Shown one piece after another: positions 58,422 to 64,000 of a stretch of DNA of 64,000 nucleotides. The DNA comes from Microplitis mediator (lineage: Eukaryota > Arthropoda > Insecta > Hymenoptera > Braconidae). Positions within the stretch are counted from its first letter, which is position 1. Every line of letters begins with the position of its first letter. The stretch lies in the NCBI RefSeq assembly GCF_029852145.1, contig NC_079977.1, forward strand, positions 13,574,640-13,638,639, read 5' to 3'. The notes under the pieces were generated by a model. The model did not search any database. It was not told the DNA's origin and saw only the letters and a program-made list of their open reading frames with translations. A program made the translations under genes and the position numbers.

Positions 58422-60517
58422 CACTAATGGAAAAAATTAAAGGATCAAAAAAAAATTCTAAATTTTTAGGCGATTTTCAACAGGCTCTAACTTTGAGAGA
58501 AATGGTCGTACAAGAAAAAAAAAAAAGGAAATTGTAGCTCCAAGTATCTACTTTTTGGATTAGAAGTTTAAAATTTTCTGGCGTCAGCAGTTTTTGAGTA
58601 ATCTTAGAAAAACCAACGACAAAAAAATTTTCAAATTTTTTTAATTTTTTTTTTTTTTGGTCTCCGGGCGTGGAAAAAATTATTTTTGCTTAATCACTAT
58701 GAGAATCGGATACCTTCATTATTCAGCTTTAATTTCTTTTTTTATGGACCTTGATACGTCCACTTCTCGCCGAGATATCGGTCTTCAAAGGGAAAAAAAT
58801 CCTTTTGTCATTGATTATCGATATCTCAGAAACCAATGACCGCACAGAAAGTTAATGGTGGGTTTTAAAAACTTGAATAAATTCCCGTCAATAATTAGCC
58901 ATTACTTTTTCGAAAAAAAAATTTTTTCCTATCGTCACATGAATTTAAAAATGCAACAAAAAAAGGGCTTTTTGTGGTTTTTTGGAAAATCAAGCGCTGA
59001 AACGAAAATATTGTGGAGATCGATAATGTTAACTGTGCATTTTACAGTTCAATATGTCCACAAAAACCCTGCAGAAAGCCAAATTAATCCAACTAGCCGT
59101 TTTTTTGTTTCACGCGATCAAATTTTTAAAAAATTAAAGGATCACGTTTTTTGCTCTGAAAAGCTCATAATCTTTAACAAGATGAAAACAAACATTTTTT
59201 CGGAGCTTTGTCCACAATTTTATTGCAGACAGTGCTTAAATTTCCAAAAAAGAAAAAACTTTGTTTTCGAAACAAAATTTTCAAAAAAAAAATTTTTTCA
59301 AAAAAATTTTTTTTTGGAATAACTTTAGGAAGTTTACAAAACCAACACCCAATAATTTTTAGCACGTTTACGTTGCTGCATTCCGTGATTTTACTGATCT
59401 CTCAGTCATTAAATTAAAAAAAAATTTTTTTTTTTTGAAAATCTTGTTTCGAAAAAAAAGTTTTTTCTTTTTTGAAAATTTAAGCACTGTCTGCAATAAA
59501 ATTGTGGACAAAGCTCCGAAAAAATTTTTGTTTTCATCTTGTTAAAGATTATGAGCTTTTCAGAGCAAAAAACGTGATCCTTTAATTTTTTTAAAAATTT
59601 GATCGCGTGAAACAAAAAAACGGCTAGTTGGATTAATTTGGCTTTCTGCAGGGTTTTTGTGGACATATTGAACTGTAAAATGCACAGTTAACATTATCGA
59701 TTTCCACAATATTTTCGTTTCAGCGCTTGATTTTCCAAAAAACCACAAAAAGCCCTTTTTTTGTTGCATTTTTAAATTCATGTGACGATAGGAAAAAATT
59801 TTTTTTTCGAAAAAGTAATGGCTAATCATTGACGGGAATTTATTCAAGTTTTTAAAACCCACCATTAACTTTCTGTGCGGTCATTGGTTTCTGAGATATC
59901 GATAATCAATGACAAAAGGATTTTTTCTCCTCGACGGGCGGAAAGCGTCAACTTTCGTCCCGCTGTGCAAAACGAAGTTGCCGCTTTCCGCCTCCGTCGA
60001 GGAGAAAAATAGCATACACTCCTCGGGAAGTAAACAAGAAAGCCTGAGATCACATGTTTGTTGACCTCGGCTTCGCCTCGGCCAACAATTACATGTGATC
60101 TGAGACATTTCTTACTTTACTTCCCTCGATGTGTAATATACTATTTTCCATTTGAAGACCGATATCTCGGCGAGAAGTGGACGTATCAAGGTCCATAAAA
60201 AAAGAAATTAAAGTTGAATAATGAAGGTATCCGATTCTCATAGTGATTAAGCAAAAATAATTTTTTCCACGCCCGGAGACCAAAAAAAAAAAAAATTAAA
60301 AAAATTTGAAAATTTTTTTGTCGTTGGTTTTTCTAAGATTACTCAAAAACTGCTGACGCCAGAAAATTTTAAACTTCTAATCCAAAAAGTAGATACTTGG
60401 AGCTACAATTTCCTTTTTTTTTTTCTTGTACGACCATTTCTCTCAAAGTTAGAGCCTGTTGAAAATCGCCTAAAAATTTAGAATTTTTTTTTGATCCTTT
60501 AATTTTTTCCATTAGTG
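58422..60517. mobile_element. Giant palindrome, Tc1/mariner-like foldback, complete, with insert
   Basis: Starts CACTAATGGAAAAAATTAAA and ends with the complement; TA flanks both sides. Arms of about 830 bp are almost identical (the same ORF appears at 58855-59140 and, mirrored, at 59865-59580). The right arm carries a 220-bp insert of two hairpins at 59927-60148. No transposase. Confidence 0.85.
59927..60148. mobile_element. Two GC-rich hairpins inserted in a palindrome arm
   Basis: The first hairpin (59924-60006) has stem TTTCTCCTCGACGG, then GCGGAAAGCG, paired with CGCTTTCCGC, then CCGTCGAGGAGAAA. The second (60003-60148) has ends AAAATAGCATACAC and GTGTAATATACTATTTT, with GGGAAGTAAA/TTTACTTCCC and GATCACATGT/ACATGTGATC within. 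The left arm of the host element gives the empty site. Confidence 0.7.
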
Positions 60518-60539
60518 TATATATATATATATTATATAA

Positions 60540-60670
60540 ATACATATATAAATTTTTTTACGAATGGTATTTTTTAACTCTACTCAACTAATTATGATAG
60601 GTTATGACAAAATTCTTTGAAAAATCGACCATGAGGACAAATACAATACCTAGATTTTTAAAAAAATCTA
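60540..60670. repeat. Short dispersed repeat, relative of 42370-42470
   Basis: Shares AACTAATTATGATAGGTT and GACCATGAGGACAAATACAA with the copy at 42.4 kb. Confidence 0.55.
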
Positions 60671-60831
60671 CCTAAAATCGTACTTTTTAAAATTTGGGGT
60701 TTGATGCAAATATTTTTTTTAACATGATTCAAAGTACAATGTGCACATAAAATTGGTAAAATAAATGAGACAAGAATTCGTGAAAAGGTGAAAATATCGT
60801 AATTTTTCTGTATAGTAAATAATATTCAAGA

Positions 60832-61047
60832 CTAACAATAATGATGTCTAAATAATAATAATAGCAAAACTATGAGGATGGGAGTAATATCTAAAAAATT
60901 TCTACTACTTATGTTTGATTGATTTTCTTCGTTTAATAAATAATGAAATACCTCATAAATAAAACATTCACGGTGATGCTCTTCAATCATTGATGACAAT
61001 TCAGCGTCAATGTAGTAACAACTCATACTCTTAATAGAAAAATTTTA
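60832..61047 (-). CDS. Candidate last exon with hydrophobic C-terminus
   Basis: The minus frame after TTTTTCTATTAAG (possible 3' splice site) reads MSCYYIDAELSSMIEEHHRE, then CFIYEVFHYLLNEENQ. It ends with SNISSRNFLD and a 12-residue hydrophobic run (TPILIVLLLLLF) four or five residues from the stop at 60832. Composition is protein-like up to the hydrophobic run. The tail could be a GPI-anchor signal or tail anchor. I recognise no family. It lies in a repeat-free patch, which supports single-copy host sequence. It does not match the missing part of TUBGCP2. Confidence 0.3.
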
Positions 61048-61084
61048 TTTAATTAAACTTAAATAATAAAACATGTATATATAC

Positions 61085-61616
61085 TAGGGTGTGTCGAAAA
61101 AATCGACTATTTTTACTCGCTACACGAAAAAATGAGCTCTTAATTCCAATATCAAGGTCCTCCGCATTACAGTTTTTGATTTTTTCCTCAGTCCATTAGA
61201 AAAAATTTATATCTCACTCATTAATTGATCGTACCACTAAACATTGCCCGGGAAAAAATGTTTTTATTATGAAAAAACAAGAATCCTATGAAAAAATTCA
61301 GTTTAGCGGTCCGTACTACCCCACCCGTATGAGTCACGACTTCGCAACAATGGGCCCTTTTGTAGAGCATTTGATTCTAAAAAAATCCCGATGTTGGACG
61401 AGATGATATCATAAAATGCCGCGGAGTTATAGAAGTTTCAAAAATAAAAACCTAAGTTTACGTGTATTTTAAATGGGAAATCTTTACCTGCTCTGGGAAA
61501 GTACTTAATATTAATATTAAGGGCTCAAACTCTCAGGGAATTTTTCCGGGGGTACTTCCAACAAAATTTCGGAATGGGAGCGAAAAAAAAAATAGTCACA
61601 AAACAAAAGCACCCTA
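61085..61616. mobile_element. hAT-like element, TAGGGTG ends
   Basis: Starts TAGGGTGTGTCGAAAAAATC and ends GCACCCTA. It contains GAGCTCTTAATTCCAATATC on one side and TTAATATTAATATTAAGGGC on the other. Arms are more diverged than in its neighbours. Confidence 0.6.
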
Positions 61617-61760
<144 letters not shown>

Positions 61761-62645
61761 TAGGGTGACCCAAAAAAACCGACTATTTTTTTTTCGAGTC
61801 TCTTATGAAAATTTGTTGGTTTACGATGTTTTAAAAAGCTTCTCAAAAAATCAGCTCGATAAAAAATTTTCAAGAGGTCGCTCACGAATTTTTAAAATAT
61901 CAAAAATGATCAAAATTCGAATTTTTTACTTCAAATGTTTTTCTTTCTCGTGGCAGCAATAGTTTATATTTGTAAAATCATGACTACGCTGAAAATTCAA
62001 GCCCAAAATTTGAATATTTAAACGTCACTCAAGAATTTTGAATGTTTCCGAGTGCTGTCTTTTGGACGTTTTCGAGCGACCCTTGAATATTAATAATCAA
62101 GCTTTTCGATTTTTCCACCATCGATTTGCATCACAATGAATGAAAATATAACCCGAGAAATAGAAATAATAAGTTATTTACATACTTTTTTATTTTTTAA
62201 TTCAATTTGTAGGTTTTTTCGCTTATTCAAAACTGACCGAATTTCATTGTTTAAGACTGTTCTGTATATTTTTGGGTATGCAAAAGTTATATTTAAGTGA
62301 AATGACAACAATTGAGTTATAAAAACTAATTCAAACTATTAATTACATATTATCAGTTAATATTCGAAATTCTTGAGCGCCGTTTAAATATTTATATTTT
62401 GGGCTGAAATTTTCAGCATAGTCATGATTTTACAAATATAAACTATTGCTGCCACGAGAGAGAAAAAATTTAGAAATAAGAAATCCGAATTTCGATCATT
62501 TTTGATATTTTCAAAATTCGTGAGCGACCTCTTAAAAATTTTTTATCGAGCTGATTTTTGGAGAGACCTCTTAAAACATTGTAAGCCACCAAATTTTCAT
62601 GAGAGACTCGAAAAAAAAAATAGTCGGTTTTTTTGGGTCACCCTA
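61761..62645. mobile_element. hAT-like foldback MITE, TAGGGTGACCC ends
   Basis: Starts TAGGGTGACCCAAAAAAACC and ends with the complement; both flanks are ATATATAT. Arms share ATCAGCTCGATAAAAAATTT, GGTCGCTCACGAATTT and CTCGTGGCAGCAATAGTTTA. Centre near 62200. Non-coding. Confidence 0.8.
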
Positions 62646-62663
62646 ATATATATATATACATAT

Positions 62664-63966
62664 TGTTGTAATAATAATAAAATGAATGCATTTCGGGACT
62701 GGTTGGTGGTTAGGATGTTGGAAAAATACGCATATTTAAAAATTTAACAATATTTTTATTTGTCACAGCACAAAATATCACTGGGTTACAAATTAAATCG
62801 TTGATATAATTGATTAATACTTTCAATTGTCTGAGCTCATGAATACGGCATTTAAATGAATGCAAATTGTTAAATTGAGCTCGAGTAATTAATGTAAATA
62901 ATTTAAGTAATTAATTCGAGTTTAGTTGAACACTGATTTGATTGTAGAAATGTCAGAATAATAAGTAACATGAAATCGGAGATTACCGAGCGAAGTTAAT
63001 TATTGAACACGTTAATTACTATTTCTAATTAACACTAGATACATAATAATTTAATTATTGAGTTTTAACAATAATGATCACTGAAGTAAATGAATTTAAT
63101 GAGCTCAGATTAAATTGCACTGAATTTAATTTATGTGTTGAACACGTGGTAGCATGATTGCAGAGGCTACTGAGCGAAATATAACTTTTTATTTATTTGA
63201 AAATATTGAGCATAATGATAAATAATTAATTGTAATATTGAGTCCTTTAATTATTTGAGCACTGGTAACAAGTAAATATTTATTAAAAAATGCACCAGTT
63301 GTTTCTCCCGAAGGAATTACCTCGTGGTCGATGATCGCTGATTTAGTTGAGTTCTTTGTTAATTTATAAATAAGTTTCTATGTTAGCAATTATAAAAATA
63401 ATTATATTTTTATAAAGCTTACTGATCACTGATTGCTTTTAATTGAATACTTTTATTTAATTACTCGTGATGAGCGCAAAATGAATGGATTGAATATAAC
63501 ACGTGTTGTTACATGAATACGTAAACCGAAAAGATAATGGCATCAGTCTTCTCGACACGAGGCAAGAAAATTCGATGCGCATGCACCGCACTGCGCTAGT
63601 CAAGTTTGAATTGACAGACACTAAGCCCCAGTAGGTGCTGCCTCTGTTTGCCGGAAGTGCAACTACATTCAAATTTGAATGTAGTTGTGATTACGCAACA
63701 TATATATATTGTAGTGATTGGTATCTTAAATTAATATCACTTATACATCACAATGATAACACACTTATATTAGAAATAATAACACCACAATTAACAGCAG
63801 TAAAAGAAAGCGAGAGCAATATATAGTTTATTGAGATACAATGTTTGCTGTTAAACTGTCAATATAAGACTGACTGACTTTTGTCGCGTATCTATAAAAC
63901 AAGAGAAGAAGGCATTTGTTTTCTAGCTATTTAAATATTTAAAAGATCAGTTTCACATTCGTTACA
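62664..63966 (-). mobile_element. 3' LTR of a retrotransposon extending past the window
   Basis: On the minus strand the LTR starts TGTAACGAATGTGAAACTG directly after a polypurine tract. It most likely ends at the complement of TGTTGTAATAATAATAAAAT (62664). Length is about 1.3 kb. TTTTATAGATACGCGAC near the start is TATA-like. The internal region would lie to the right of 64000. Confidence 0.55.
63660..63687. repeat. 28-bp perfect palindrome
   Basis: CAACTACATTCAAA followed by its exact complement TTTGAATGTAGTTG, within the LTR. Confidence 0.9.
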
Positions 63967-63985
63967 CTACCCCCTTCTCAATAAA
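63967..63985 (-). promoter_or_regulatory. Polypurine tract of the right-edge retrotransposon
   Basis: Minus-strand TTATTGAGAAGGGGGTAG precedes the TGTAAC of the LTR. The preceding bases read as a short open frame end (SGRQ-like), consistent with the end of pol. Confidence 0.6.
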
Positions 63986-64000
63986 TTATCGTCCCGATAA

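Noticed and set aside
60832..61047. Missing upstream exon of TUBGCP2
   Set aside because: The sequence does not align with the GCP2 region that should precede the exon at 47131, as far as I can judge from memory.

Overview
This window looks like one stretch of an animal, most likely insect, nuclear genome. The evidence is strong A+T bias, very low coding density, (TA)n and (CA)n microsatellites, spliced exons with GT..AG introns, Ty3-type retrotransposons, and many hAT-like and Tc1/mariner-like foldback elements. A parasitoid wasp or related hymenopteran would fit, but nothing in the sequence proves the species. There are no bacterial operons, rRNA operons or CRISPR arrays.

The only host gene I recognise with confidence is the 3' end of a gamma-tubulin complex component 2 gene (TUBGCP2/Grip84). 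It has two exons on the minus strand (47131-46977 and 46896-46815) separated by an 80-bp intron. Weaker coding candidates, all minus strand, are a ubiquitin-specific-protease-like fragment (44068-43658), a possible exon below it (43482-43315), a Cys/His exon-like ORF (5061-4841), and a possible last exon with a hydrophobic tail (61047-60832).

Layout. 1-17.5 kb holds arrays of near-palindromic TGATCA-type words, two giant palindromes, a dispersed family ending in AGCGGGAAGTT (called R1 here), a tRNA-headed SINE and hAT-like foldbacks. 17.8-33.2 kb is a decayed Ty3/gypsy retrotransposon on the minus strand: PBS, gag, an AAAAAAC frameshift site, protease, RT, RNase H, integrase, polypurine tract and the start of the 3' LTR. 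It is broken by later insertions. The one inside RT is at least three levels deep: a repeat, then a solo LTR with a 5-bp target duplication, then a TIR element carrying a 5S rRNA-like segment. 33-38.5 kb holds more LTR and PBS pieces and a large foldback with a 1.1-kb insertion. 38.6-42.4 kb is an old composite repeat. 43.3-47.6 kb is the gene-bearing part. 47.6-64 kb is again packed with LTRs, MITEs and palindromes, and ends at the polypurine tract and LTR of another retrotransposon that continues beyond the window.

The most unusual signals are four. First, a family of elements built of TGATCA/TATATA-type words, bounded by CCCGGGAAAAAATGAT or CCCGATGAAAAAAGAT inverted ends with 2-bp target duplications, some holding pol III-type (5S- or tRNA-like) sequence. 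Second, arrays of small hairpins with compensating base changes in an LTR-like block. Third, five kilobase-scale Tc1-type inverted repeats. Fourth, a compact pair of GC-rich hairpins inserted in one of those palindromes. Coordinates of repeats are by eye and can be off by several bases unless a target duplication is given.
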